A DNA stretch of 64,000 nt, taken from assembly GCF_024213555.1 (NCBI RefSeq), contig NZ_JANAVO010000001.1:1860001-1924000 (forward strand), read 5' to 3'. The notes under the pieces are model-generated. The model was not told the DNA's origin and made no database searches. It saw only the letters and a list, made by a program, of their open reading frames with translations. This stretch comes from Allokutzneria sp. A3M-2-11 16 (GTDB lineage Bacteria; Actinomycetota; Actinomycetes; Mycobacteriales; Pseudonocardiaceae). The position numbers were made by a program, and so were the translations under genes. Numbering within the stretch: the stretch's first letter is position 1; each line of letters opens with the position of its first letter. Shown one piece after another: positions 25,830 to 33,892 of this stretch.

Positions 25830-27508
25830 CAGATCCTCCAGGTCAACCCGTGGCCGAACGGGAAGTGGCCGGGCACGGTCACGGGGAGCTTGCCGCTCGG
25901 GCTGACCTCGCCGTAGATGACGCGCACCGCCGACTCCAGCGCCGGACGCGCGTACGAGTACGTCGCCACGTACGTCCCCAACAGCGAAGCGGCTTCATAG
26001 GGTTCGCGGACGCCGATCACCACGACGCGCTTCCCGGTGCCCTGCAAGGCCTTGACCAGCCGTTGCTGTTCGGCGGACGCGTTGTTGGTGATCACCACGT
26101 TGAGCTCGGTCGCCGCCGCGACAGCAGCTTCGATCTGCGCCTGAGTGGGCTTCGCCCCGGTCGGCAGCACGGTCGTGGCCGCGCCTCTGCCCGCCAAAGA
26201 CCGCGCGAGCTTGGCCGGAGCGGGCTCCGCCGTCGTGCCCCATCCGGTGACCAGGACCTTCCCGGGCTTGTCTGGCAAGGGCAGCACGGAGTTGCGCAGC
26301 ACCGTCGTGCCGCGGTCGGCGACCTCCTGCGCGACGCGGAGGCTCGCGGGCACCCCGACCACCGGGTTCGGGTCGACGAAGCGGTTCGCGTACAGACCGC
26401 GCTTGCGCTTGAGGTCCAGGATGCGGCGCACGGACTCGTCGATCCGCGCCTCCGTCAGCTCCCCGTCGCGCACCGCCTTGAGCACGGCGTTGTAGGCGAG
26501 GTCGATGTTCGGCGGCTTGAGCAGCTGGTCGACGCCCGCCTTCAGCGCGAGCACCGGAACCCGGGCGTCGCCGTACTTCTGCCGCACGCCTGCCATGCCC
26601 AGGGAGTCGGTGACCACCACGCCCTGGAAACCGAGCTTCTCGCGGAGCAGGCCGGTGATGATCGGCTTGGACAGCGTCGCCGGATCACGGGAGGGATCGA
26701 GCGCGGGCACCACCAGGTGACCGGTCATGATCGAGTCGATCCCGCTGTCGATGGCCGCGCGGAACGGGGGAGCGTCCAGCCGTTCCCACTGCTCCCGGCT
26801 GTGGTTGATCACCGGGATGCCGGTGTGGCTGTCCACGTTGGTGTCGCCGTGCCCGGGGAAGTGCTTGGCGGTCGCGACCACGCCGCCCTGCTGGTAGCCC
26901 TCGACCTGGGCGGCGGTCAGCCGCGCGGCGAGCGTCGGGTCCTCGGCGAAGGACCGCGCGCCGATCACCGGGTTGAGCGGGTTGACGTTGACGTCGGCGT
27001 CCGGGGCGTAGTTCTGGTTGATGCCCATCGCCCGCAGCTCGCGCCCGGCGATCAGCCCGGCGTCGCGGGCGAGCACAGGGGAGCGGGAGGCGCCGAGCGC
27101 CATGCTGCCGGGGAACTGCGTCGCGGGTTCGCCGACGCGGTAGACCACGCCGTGCTCCTGGTCGGTGCTGATCAGCAACGGCAGCCGGGACGCGGCCTGG
27201 AGCCCGTTGGACAGCCCGGCGGTCTGCGCGGGGTTGGCGGTGTTGCCCGCCCACGAGAAGTAGATGACGCCGCCGAGGTGGTACTTCTCGATCAGCTGCT
27301 TGGCGTTGTCGACGCCGAGTTCCTTGCGGTTCGCGGCCACGTGCGCCGGATCGGTCGTGTCGGCCGTCGCGCCGTAGGCGTAGGTGACGAAGAGCTGGCC
27401 GACCTTCTCTTCGAGGCTCATCCGCGGCGCCCCGGCCGCCGGCGCCGGGCTGGCGACGGCGGCCGAGAGCGCGGCGACGAGGCCGATCAGGTGAAGTCTT
27501 TTCGCCAT
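25829..27508 (-). CDS. nagZ: secreted beta-N-acetylhexosaminidase (GH3, NagZ-like)
   Basis: This GH3 enzyme of 559 residues should remove N-acetylglucosamine from peptidoglycan fragments outside the cell. It has a signal peptide ending near AGAPRMSLEEK, the NagZ fingerprint KHFPGHGDTNVDSHTGIP (~residues 216-233) with the catalytic His-Asp pair, and the nucleophile Asp in VVTDSLGM. A C-terminal GH3_C-like domain is present, as in B. subtilis NagZ and unlike the short E. coli enzyme. The ATG at 27508 follows GGGAGAG. Its stop is coupled to the fused hydrolase gene, forming a wall-recycling pair. Confidence 0.92.
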   Translation of the reverse strand: MAKRLHLIGLVAALSAAVASPAPAAGAPRMSLEEKVGQLFVTYAYGATADTTDPAHVAANRKELGVDNAKQLIEKYHLGGVIYFSWAGNTANPAQTAGLSNGLQAASRLPLLISTDQEHGVVYRVGEPATQFPGSMALGASRSPVLARDAGLIAGRELRAMGINQNYAPDADVNVNPLNPVIGARSFAEDPTLAARLTAAQVEGYQQGGVVATAKHFPGHGDTNVDSHTGIPVINHSREQWERLDAPPFRAAIDSGIDSIMTGHLVVPALDPSRDPATLSKPIITGLLREKLGFQGVVVTDSLGMAGVRQKYGDARVPVLALKAGVDQLLKPPNIDLAYNAVLKAVRDGELTEARIDESVRRILDLKRKRGLYANRFVDPNPVVGVPASLRVAQEVADRGTTVLRNSVLPLPDKPGKVLVTGWGTTAEPAPAKLARSLAGRGAATTVLPTGAKPTQAQIEAAVAAATELNVVITNNASAEQQRLVKALQGTGKRVVVIGVREPYEAASLLGTYVATYSYARPALESAVRVIYGEVSPSGKLPVTVPGHFPFGHGLTWRI

Positions 27509-27551
27509 GGAGACTCTCCCGGTGAGTTGCTGACAACTCCGGGAGTGGACG

Positions 27552-28646
27552 CTACGGCCAGCGCAGCGCGAGCGCGATCACCTGAGTGGCCTCCTCCCGC
27601 GTGAAGTTGTCGTCCCCCACCAGCACCAACGACCGTTCACCCGTGGCCAGCGGCGGACCCCAGGTGAGGCCCTCGATGTTGAACACCGCCTTCAGCGGCA
27701 GCTCGGCCAGGTCCAGCAGGAGTCGTTTGCTCACCGGCCTGACCTGCGCTTTCGCCAGGGAGTCCACGTTCTTCACGTCGGTCGCGCCGAGCGTGGAGAT
27801 CTCGTACACCCGCGCCTTGTAGCCCGGCCCCGGCACGTAGGTCCGCTCCAGCACCAGGTAGCGGCTGGGGTCAACGGGGTCAGCCAGGATCGACGCGATA
27901 CCGGTGTCCGCGTGCCACGGGCTGCTCGGATCGGACTCCGCGTACAGCGGCTCCTGCTTGTAGGCGAACTGCGCGAGCACCCCACCGCCGCGCGAGTGCA
28001 GGGTGATCCGGGACAGCGCGCCCGCCTTCGTCGTCGGCACCGGGCCGTCCTCCAGCAGCGGCCCCTCCATCGCGCTGGTCAGCACCGCGCCGCGGCGGCT
28101 GAACGTGATCGCTTCGAGCACCAGGTTCTGCTGCGGTCCGCGCTCCGGCTTGACCTGGTAGTTCGACGGAAGCGGCAGTTCGCCCGCGTGCGCCCCGCTC
28201 CGCTCCGCACGCTGGATGGCCGGCTGGATCGTCGGGTTGGCGCGGTTGCCCTCCTGGCTGAGCCAGTACTGCCCGGTCCACGGGTCGACCCGGATCTCCT
28301 CGGGATCGATCGCGTTCAGCGGGTAGGTCGAGCCGTCCGGGCGCCGCAGCGGCTGGGTACCGGTGAAGCGCACCGAGCGCAGCGCGGTCCGGTCCATCTC
28401 GATCCGCGCCCGGTAGAACCGCGCGGGCTGCAGGTAGGACCGATCATCGCTGATCAGCACGTACTCGCCGGACCTGGGGTCGTAGTCGACGCCGGAGAGC
28501 CCGCCGACCGAGGTGCCCTGGAAGTCGAGCTTGAACGGGACGATCTGCTCGCCGAGGAACCGCACACCGGGCGCGGCCGTGGCGACCGCGGGGGTGAGCA
28601 GCGAGGCCAGCAACGCGAACGCGGCGGCCAGTGATCGAGTTCTCAT
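27552..28646 (-). CDS. secreted phytase-like/esterase-like protein, copy 2
   Basis: This is an exported protein of 364 residues with a signal peptide (LAAAFALLASLLTPAVATA). The mature part matches the phytase-like domain PF13449, a beta-propeller-type fold: GLSGVDYDPRSGEYVLISDDRS, DPEEIRVDPWTG, NIEGLTWGP and VLVGDDNF. The activity of this family is poorly defined; some members are called esterase-like. It lies 45 bases after a paralogue and 43 bases before nagZ on the same strand, so all may be co-transcribed. The paralogue shares the same motifs in the same order. Confidence 0.85.
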   Translation of the reverse strand: MRTRSLAAAFALLASLLTPAVATAAPGVRFLGEQIVPFKLDFQGTSVGGLSGVDYDPRSGEYVLISDDRSYLQPARFYRARIEMDRTALRSVRFTGTQPLRRPDGSTYPLNAIDPEEIRVDPWTGQYWLSQEGNRANPTIQPAIQRAERSGAHAGELPLPSNYQVKPERGPQQNLVLEAITFSRRGAVLTSAMEGPLLEDGPVPTTKAGALSRITLHSRGGGVLAQFAYKQEPLYAESDPSSPWHADTGIASILADPVDPSRYLVLERTYVPGPGYKARVYEISTLGATDVKNVDSLAKAQVRPVSKRLLLDLAELPLKAVFNIEGLTWGPPLATGERSLVLVGDDNFTREEATQVIALALRWP

Positions 28647-28691
28647 GATCTCGACCGAACTGACCGCCGCGTCGCGGCGCAGTTACCCGGT

Positions 28692-29825
28692 TCAGCGAAC
28701 TGCCAGGGCAATCACCTGAGTCACCTGGTTCTTCGCGAAGTTGTCGTCGCTGACCAGCACGAGCGTCCGCTCACCGGTCGGCAGCCGCGGACCCCAGCTC
28801 ATCCCCTCGACGTTGTCCACGGCGGACAGCTTCAGCGAGGCGAGATCGACCAGCAGCTTCTTGCGCACCGGCTTGACCTGCTTGTCGCCCTTCAGCGAGC
28901 CGACCTGCTTCACGTCGGTGGCGCCGGAGGTGTCCACCTCGTAGATGCGGATGCTGTTCGCCGGTGCGGCGCCGGTGGAGAACGAGCGCTCCATGACCAG
29001 GAACTTCGTCGGGTCGTACTGGTTCACGGCGAGGATCGCGTCGACGCCGTTGACGAAGAAGCCGCCCGCCGGGTTCGGCGCGGCGTGCACCTTGTCCAGC
29101 GGGTAGGCGTACTGCGACAGCACCCGCCCGGCGAACCGGTCCTGGACGGTGATCCTGCTCAGCGCGCCGTCGGTCAGCGTCGCCTCCGGGCCGTCCTGGA
29201 ACAGCGGCCCCTCCATCGAGCTGACCACCAGCGCACCACCCGCGGCGAAGGTCAGGCCCTCCAGCACGGCGTTGCGGCGCGGGCCCACCTCCTGCGCGGA
29301 CATCTTCAGGTTCGGGGCCAGCGGCAGCGCCCGGGCGAACCGGCCGTCCTTGTGCGCGGCGAGCACGGTCGGGTCGACGAGCACCGGCTTCTCGCCGGTG
29401 ATGCGATCTCCCTCACTGGTCCACAGGTAGTTCCCGGTCCACGGGTCGATCCGGATGTCCTCGGGGTCGGTCGCCCCGGCGGGGTCCTTGCCGTAGGCCG
29501 GGTAGGTCGAACCGTCCGGGCGGAGGAACGGCTTGGTCCCGGTCAGCTCGAACCCGCGCAGCCCGTCCTTGGTGATGTCGATCTTGGCGGTGTAGAACCG
29601 CGCGGGCTGCCGGTCGGACCTGTCGTCGCAGATCAGGACGTACGAGCCGGTCTTCGGGTCGTAGTCGATGCCGGAGAGCCCGCCCACCGTGGTGCCCTGG
29701 TAGTCCTGGGCGAACGGGACGATGTGCTCACCGAGCAGCCGCACCCCGGCGGGGCGGGCGGTGGCCGGTGCCGCCGAGGCGACCAGGAGCGCGGTGACAG
29801 CCACCGGGAGAAGACGTCGCAGCAT
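28692..29825 (-). CDS. secreted phytase-like/esterase-like protein, copy 1
   Basis: This is a 377-residue exported PF13449 protein with a signal peptide (LLPVAVTALLVASAAPATA). It shows GLSGIDYDPKTGSYVLICDDRSDRQPARFY, DPEDIRIDPWTGNYLW, NVEGMSWGPRLPTGERTLVLVSDDNF. The start is placed at the ATG at 29825, which gives a normal signal peptide; upstream codons back to 29888 look non-coding. It is the first of two tandem copies. Its promoter must lie in the 76 bases shared with the divergent SdpI-like gene. The enzymatic substrate is unknown. Confidence 0.85.
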   Translation of the reverse strand: MLRRLLPVAVTALLVASAAPATARPAGVRLLGEHIVPFAQDYQGTTVGGLSGIDYDPKTGSYVLICDDRSDRQPARFYTAKIDITKDGLRGFELTGTKPFLRPDGSTYPAYGKDPAGATDPEDIRIDPWTGNYLWTSEGDRITGEKPVLVDPTVLAAHKDGRFARALPLAPNLKMSAQEVGPRRNAVLEGLTFAAGGALVVSSMEGPLFQDGPEATLTDGALSRITVQDRFAGRVLSQYAYPLDKVHAAPNPAGGFFVNGVDAILAVNQYDPTKFLVMERSFSTGAAPANSIRIYEVDTSGATDVKQVGSLKGDKQVKPVRKKLLVDLASLKLSAVDNVEGMSWGPRLPTGERTLVLVSDDNFAKNQVTQVIALAVR

Positions 29826-29901
29826 GACGCGTAGCACACCCCATTCGGATGACGGCAAGGTTGCTGAGCGGTGGAGCGTAGAGGACACCTACTCTCGTGG
29901 C

Positions 29902-30348
29902 GTGACGAACGCTGCTGGGATCGACGCACCCGCCCCCTTCATCGTGCAGACCGCGCTGGGCGCGGTGCTCGTCGTGGCGGGGCTGGCCGTCGCGGTGATC
30001 GGCGCGCTCGGGCTGCTCGGCAGGCTGCCGCGCAACCGCTTCGCCGGGGTCCGCACCGAGGCGAGCATGCGGGACGACGACACGTTCCGCGCCGCGAACC
30101 GGGTCGCCGGGCTGCCCTTCCTCGCCGCCGGTGTCGTCGCGGCCGCCGCCGGTGGGATCGCGATGATCACCCCGGACGCGCTGGCCACGGTGATCATCAT
30201 GGTGATCGGCGTCGTCGGGCTGTTCGGGATGATGATGGCCGGTGGCGCCATCGGCACCCAGGCAGCGGCCTCGGTGCCGGAGAAGCCCGCGGGCGGTTGC
30301 GGCGGGTGCTGCGGCGGCGGCTGCGCTAAGGCGCTGCTGGGCGGCTGA
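29902..30348 (+). CDS. SdpI-like membrane protein with Cys-rich tail
   Basis: The 148-residue protein has three hydrophobic segments (QTALGAVLVVAGLAVAVIG, LPFLAAGVVAAAAGGIAM, ATVIIMVIGVVGLFGMMMA) and the SdpI-family loop GRLPRNRFAGVRTEASMRDDDTFRAANRVAG. SdpI is an immunity and signalling protein in Bacillus; actinobacterial relatives are mostly uncharacterised. The C-terminus is unusual: GGCGGCCGGGCAK places four Cys in nine residues, which could bind metal. The GTG at 29902 lies six bases past a TACTCT hexamer (29890-29895), indicating a leaderless mRNA. The 3' end overlaps the convergent ADP-ribosylglycohydrolase gene by 23 bases. Confidence 0.75.
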   Translation: MTNAAGIDAPAPFIVQTALGAVLVVAGLAVAVIGALGLLGRLPRNRFAGVRTEASMRDDDTFRAANRVAGLPFLAAGVVAAAAGGIAMITPDALATVIIMVIGVVGLFGMMMAGGAIGTQAAASVPEKPAGGCGGCCGGGCAKALLGG

Positions 30349-31363
30349 GCAGCCGGTACGCCTCGTCGGCGAGACCGCGGACGACCTCGCCGAGCTCCAC
30401 TCCGGCCTGCCAGCGCGGCGGGATCACCCCGACGCCGTCGCGGGCGCCGAGCAGGTTCCCGCAGATCGCCCCGGTGGAGTCCGAGTCGCCGGAGTGGTTG
30501 ACCGACAGCAGCAGCGCGTCCTCGAAGTCCTCGCCGACGAGCGCGCAGCACACCGAGATCGCCAGCGCCTCCTCACCGACCCAGCCACCGCCGAGGGACT
30601 CCAGCGCCTCCGGCGTCGGCCTGCCCCGCGCCGCGAGCTCGCGGGCCCTGGTCAGCGCGTTCAGCGTCTCCTCGTGCCTGGGGTGCTTGCGCAGCTCCGC
30701 CGTGGCGCTGCCGAGCGCGGTCTCCAGGTCCGCCCCGCGCAGCAGCAGGCTCGTCATGGCGGAGAGCACGCCCGCGGACAGGTAGCCGGAAGGATGTCCG
30801 TGGGTGAGCGCGGCGATCGCGGCCCCCAACCAGAACGAGTCGCTGACGTAGGAGCTGAAGATCCCGGCGGGCGCCGCGCGCATGACCCCGCCGCAGCCCT
30901 TGGAGTCGTTGATCGGGTCCGTGGTGGTCCCGACCTTGCCGTAGGCGCTGGCGCGGAGCGCGGTCAGGCAGGTGTTGCCGGGCGCCCGTTGGCTGTGCAG
31001 GGCCTCCACCCGCACCAGGCCGCCCTGCGGCGTCGCCTCGACGTCCTTGATGGACCTGCCGGCTTCCTCCCACGGAATGCCCTGGGTGTGCAGCCACCGC
31101 AGATAGGCGCGCAGCACGGCCGGGACCGGGTTGGTCGCGCGGTCCGAGAGCAGCAGCCCTTCCAGCGTGAACAGCGTCATCTGGGTGTCGTCGGTGATCG
31201 CGCCGCCGTCGATGCCGTAGCAGGCGTCGAAGTCCCGCGAGCCCTGGTCGCCGTAGCGGGCGCGGATGTCGCGCAACGACATGAACTCCACCGGCGCGCC
31301 GAGCGCGTCGCCGACGGCCCCGCCGAGCAGGCAGCCCAGCAGCCGGTCCTTGGTCAGTTGCAC
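30326..31363 (-). CDS. ADP-ribosylglycohydrolase family protein
   Basis: The 345-residue protein belongs to the DraG/ARH family, which removes ADP-ribose from proteins or metabolites with a two-metal centre. Key motifs are GGAVGDALGAPVEF near the N-terminus, DDTQMTLFTLEGLL, a central GCGGVMRAAP, and the C-terminal metal site HSGDSDSTGAICGNLLGA. The GTG at 31363 follows GGAGGA by six bases and overlaps the yqgE stop by ten bases, so the two genes are coupled. No ADP-ribosyltransferase gene is visible in the window, so the substrate is open. Confidence 0.9.
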   Translation of the reverse strand: MQLTKDRLLGCLLGGAVGDALGAPVEFMSLRDIRARYGDQGSRDFDACYGIDGGAITDDTQMTLFTLEGLLLSDRATNPVPAVLRAYLRWLHTQGIPWEEAGRSIKDVEATPQGGLVRVEALHSQRAPGNTCLTALRASAYGKVGTTTDPINDSKGCGGVMRAAPAGIFSSYVSDSFWLGAAIAALTHGHPSGYLSAGVLSAMTSLLLRGADLETALGSATAELRKHPRHEETLNALTRARELAARGRPTPEALESLGGGWVGEEALAISVCCALVGEDFEDALLLSVNHSGDSDSTGAICGNLLGARDGVGVIPPRWQAGVELGEVVRGLADEAYRLLSRPAAP

Positions 31364-31935
31364 TTGACGTCCTCCGGATAGGTGGCCAGCAGCGACAACG
31401 GCATGCCCTGTCGACGCAGCACCCGGCCCCACAGATCCGCCCCGGGCGGATTGAGCACGTCATCGGGGAGCGCGGGCACCACGAACCAGTCGTCCCGCTC
31501 GATCTCCTCCTCCAGCTGGCCGGAGCTCCAGCCGGAGTACCCGGCGAACACCCGCAGGCCGCGCACCCTCGGCACCAGCTCCTCGGGCTCGGTGTCCAGG
31601 TCCACCAGCGCCACCGGCCCGCTCACCTTGATCAGCCCGTCCAGCGCGGCCACGTCCTCGCCCGCCCGTAACGCCGCGAGGCACAGGGCCGTCTTCTGCT
31701 CGACCGGCCCGCCGACGAAGATCGCCTGCGGTTTGCTGGCGTGCTCGCCCCAGGTGGGCAGCACGTCGTGCACGGCGATCTCGCTCGGCCGGTTCAGCAC
31801 GACACCGAGGGTGCCCTCGTCGCGGTGGTCTATGACGTAGACGACCGTCCGGCGGAAATTGGGATCGACCAGGCTGGGTGTCGCGACGAGAAGCGTGCCC
31901 GGCTCGACCTCTACCTCGGCTTGCACGCCGGACAT
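31354..31935 (-). CDS. YqgE/AlgH family protein (UPF0301)
   Basis: The 193-residue cytoplasmic protein shows the family blocks GTLLVATPSLVDPNFRRTVV, VVLNRPS, FVGGPVEQKTALCLA and VFAGYSGWSSGQLEEEI. YqgE/AlgH proteins are widespread but lack a settled function; AlgH was first linked to alginate control in Pseudomonas. The ATG at 31935 is chosen because upstream residues have no family match and contain low-quality coding. It is divergent from the MFS gene and coupled to the ADP-ribosylglycohydrolase gene. Confidence 0.9.
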   Translation of the reverse strand: MSGVQAEVEVEPGTLLVATPSLVDPNFRRTVVYVIDHRDEGTLGVVLNRPSEIAVHDVLPTWGEHASKPQAIFVGGPVEQKTALCLAALRAGEDVAALDGLIKVSGPVALVDLDTEPEELVPRVRGLRVFAGYSGWSSGQLEEEIERDDWFVVPALPDDVLNPPGADLWGRVLRRQGMPLSLLATYPEDVKCN

Positions 31936-32028
31936 GATCCCACCCGCCGTCCCCGCCCCCGACAACCGCGTTCCCCTGAACGGGCCGGAGGCTCGTGTTC
32001 GGCGTCCCCGGCCCCGTACCCTCGTTCC

Positions 32029-33354
32029 GTGACGACCGCCACGGGGGACCCGGCCGCCGCGGAAGCCTCCATGAAGCCGCCCCGGCTCGGCCTGCGCCGG
32101 CTTCTCAGCACCCCCGGCTACGCCCGGCTGTTGATCACCCGCTTCCTCGCCCACTGGGGCGACGGCGTGTTCCAGGCCGGGATCGGCGGCGCCGTGCTGT
32201 TCAACCCGGAGCGCGAGGCCGATCCGCTGGCCATCGCCGCGGGCTTCGCCGTGATCCTGCTGCCGTACTCGCTGGTCGGGCCGTTCGCGGGCGCGCTGCT
32301 GGACCGGTGGGACCGGCGGCAGGTGCTGCTGGTGGCGAACCTCGTCCGCGGCGCGCTGATCCTGCTGGTCGCGGTCGCGGTGGGCACCGGGGTCGCCGGG
32401 CTGCCGCTGTACGCGAGCGCGCTGCTGGTGATGGGCGTGAGCCGGTTCGTCGGGGCCGGGCTGTCCGCGTCGCTGCCGCACACCATGGACGAGGAGCACC
32501 TCGTCGAGGCGAACGCGATCCTGGCGACCGGCGGTGCCGCGATGGCCGCCGTCGGCGGTGGCTGCGCGTTCGCCCTTCGGGCGATCTTCGGCGGCGACGA
32601 CTTCGGCTCGGCGTGGGTGACCGCGTGCGCGGTCGTCGGCTCGGTGCTCGCCGCGCTGGCCGCGTCCGGCTTCGCCAAGGGGTCGCTCGGCCCCGACGAG
32701 CGCGATGAGCCCGCGAAGGCCGTCACCGCGATCGCGCACGGCCTGATCGACAGCGGCAAGGTCGCCGCCCGCACCCGCAGTGTGGCCACCGGGTTCAGCG
32801 CGCTGATCGCGCACCGGATCGGTTTCGGCACCTCGATGCTGCTCGGCCTGCTGCTGATGCGCTTCGCCTTCACCGACGTGGGCTGGCTCAAGGCCGGGAT
32901 CGCCGGGGTCGGCGAGGCGTTGGCCGCGGGCGCGATCGGCCTCGTGCTGGCCGCGTTCATCACCGCGCCCGCCGTGCACCGCTTCGGCCGCAAGGCCACC
33001 GTCTGCGGCGCGCTGTTCGTTTCCGCCGCCGCGCAGCTCGGCCTCGGCCTGCCGATGACGCTGCCGAGCATCCTCGGCGCGGTGCTGGTCGTCGCGTGCT
33101 GCAGCCAGGTGATCAAGCTCTGCGTCGACTCCGCCGTGCAGCACGACGTCGGCGACGAGGCGCGGGGCCGGGTGTTCGCGCTCTACGACGCGCTGTTCAA
33201 CCTGACCTTCGTCAGCGCCATCACGGTGACCGCGCTGCTCGTGGCGCCCGACGGCAGGTCCCCCGAGCTGATGTCCGCCGGAGCCTGCGCGTACCTCATC
33301 GGCCTCGGCGCCTACCTGGTCATCGACCGCCGCATGGCCCGCCGCGCCGCCTGA
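32029..33354 (+). CDS. major facilitator superfamily transporter
   Basis: This is a 12-helix inner-membrane transporter of about 441 residues. The loop 2-3 MFS signature is seen as GALLDRWDRRQVLL, with the corresponding mid-protein loop VHRFGRKATVCGALF. The GTG at 32029 is six bases after a TACCCT hexamer (32017-32022) and lacks a Shine-Dalgarno sequence, so the mRNA is likely leaderless; an ATG at 32071 is possible. It is close to the MFS_1/MFS_3 exporters by general layout, but the substrate cannot be inferred. It converges on a PASTA lipoprotein gene across an inverted repeat. Confidence 0.85.
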   Translation: MTTATGDPAAAEASMKPPRLGLRRLLSTPGYARLLITRFLAHWGDGVFQAGIGGAVLFNPEREADPLAIAAGFAVILLPYSLVGPFAGALLDRWDRRQVLLVANLVRGALILLVAVAVGTGVAGLPLYASALLVMGVSRFVGAGLSASLPHTMDEEHLVEANAILATGGAAMAAVGGGCAFALRAIFGGDDFGSAWVTACAVVGSVLAALAASGFAKGSLGPDERDEPAKAVTAIAHGLIDSGKVAARTRSVATGFSALIAHRIGFGTSMLLGLLLMRFAFTDVGWLKAGIAGVGEALAAGAIGLVLAAFITAPAVHRFGRKATVCGALFVSAAAQLGLGLPMTLPSILGAVLVVACCSQVIKLCVDSAVQHDVGDEARGRVFALYDALFNLTFVSAITVTALLVAPDGRSPELMSAGACAYLIGLGAYLVIDRRMARRAA

Positions 33355-33386
33355 CGCCCGCCCCGAACTCGCCCCCTGGTTGGGGC

Positions 33387-33504
33387 GTCTTCAAGTACAC
33401 CGAACCCCCGCCCAACGCGTCTTCAACCGCAGCAAACCCACGCGGACGCGGAGGTTCGCCGTCGTTAGCGATCGCTGGATCGGGGGTCGGGTGTACTTGA
33501 AGAC
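33387..33504. repeat. inverted pair of the dispersed repeat between convergent genes
   Basis: GTCTTCAAGTACACC (33387-33401) and GGTGTACTTGAAGAC (33490-33504) are exact complements, and the similarity runs to 24 bases per arm with two mismatches; the spacer is 70 bases. The right arm, together with GCGATCGCTGG at 33468-33478, matches the copy at 3333-3369 with the same internal spacing. It lies between the convergent MFS and PASTA genes and might also act as a bidirectional terminator. Confidence 0.7.
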
Positions 33505-33521
33505 CGGCGAACCTGGGTGCG

Positions 33522-33872
33522 CTAGTCGTCCTTCTTCTTGGACTTCAGCAGGACCTTCGTCGTCTTCGGCACGACGGCGCCCGCCGCGGGCTCCTGCGTG
33601 ACGACGACCCAGTTCCTGTCGTTGACCAGCAGCCGCTTCCGCCCGGTCGCGTCCTCCTCGGTGAGGTTGCGCAGCCCGGCGGCCTGCATCGTGTCCTGCG
33701 CCTTCTGGTGCTCCATGCCGACCACGTTCGGCACGGTCACGTCGCCCGCCGCCACCGCCGTCTTCGTCGCGGTCGTGGTGGTGGGAGCGACGGAGGCCGG
33801 TGGCGCGCTCGTCGGCTTGCAGCCGGACAAGGCGACAACGGCCAGCGCCACGACAACGGTCGTCCTGATCAC
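33522..33872 (-). CDS. PASTA-domain lipoprotein
   Basis: This small exported protein of 116 residues has a lipoprotein signal peptide (VIRTTVVVALAVVALSGCKP, lipobox LSGC). A Thr-rich linker and one PASTA domain follow (VTVPNVVGMEHQKAQDTMQAAG, then VVTQEPAAGAVVPKTTKVLL). PASTA domains bind peptidoglycan or muropeptides, usually on Ser/Thr kinases and penicillin-binding proteins; here there is no kinase. The tail is Lys-rich (KSKKKDD). The GTG at 33872 follows GAGGGGGT. A role at the cell wall is inferred. Confidence 0.8.
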   Translation of the reverse strand: MIRTTVVVALAVVALSGCKPTSAPPASVAPTTTTATKTAVAAGDVTVPNVVGMEHQKAQDTMQAAGLRNLTEEDATGRKRLLVNDRNWVVVTQEPAAGAVVPKTTKVLLKSKKKDD

Positions 33873-33892
33873 GCGACCCCCTCGGTCGTACC

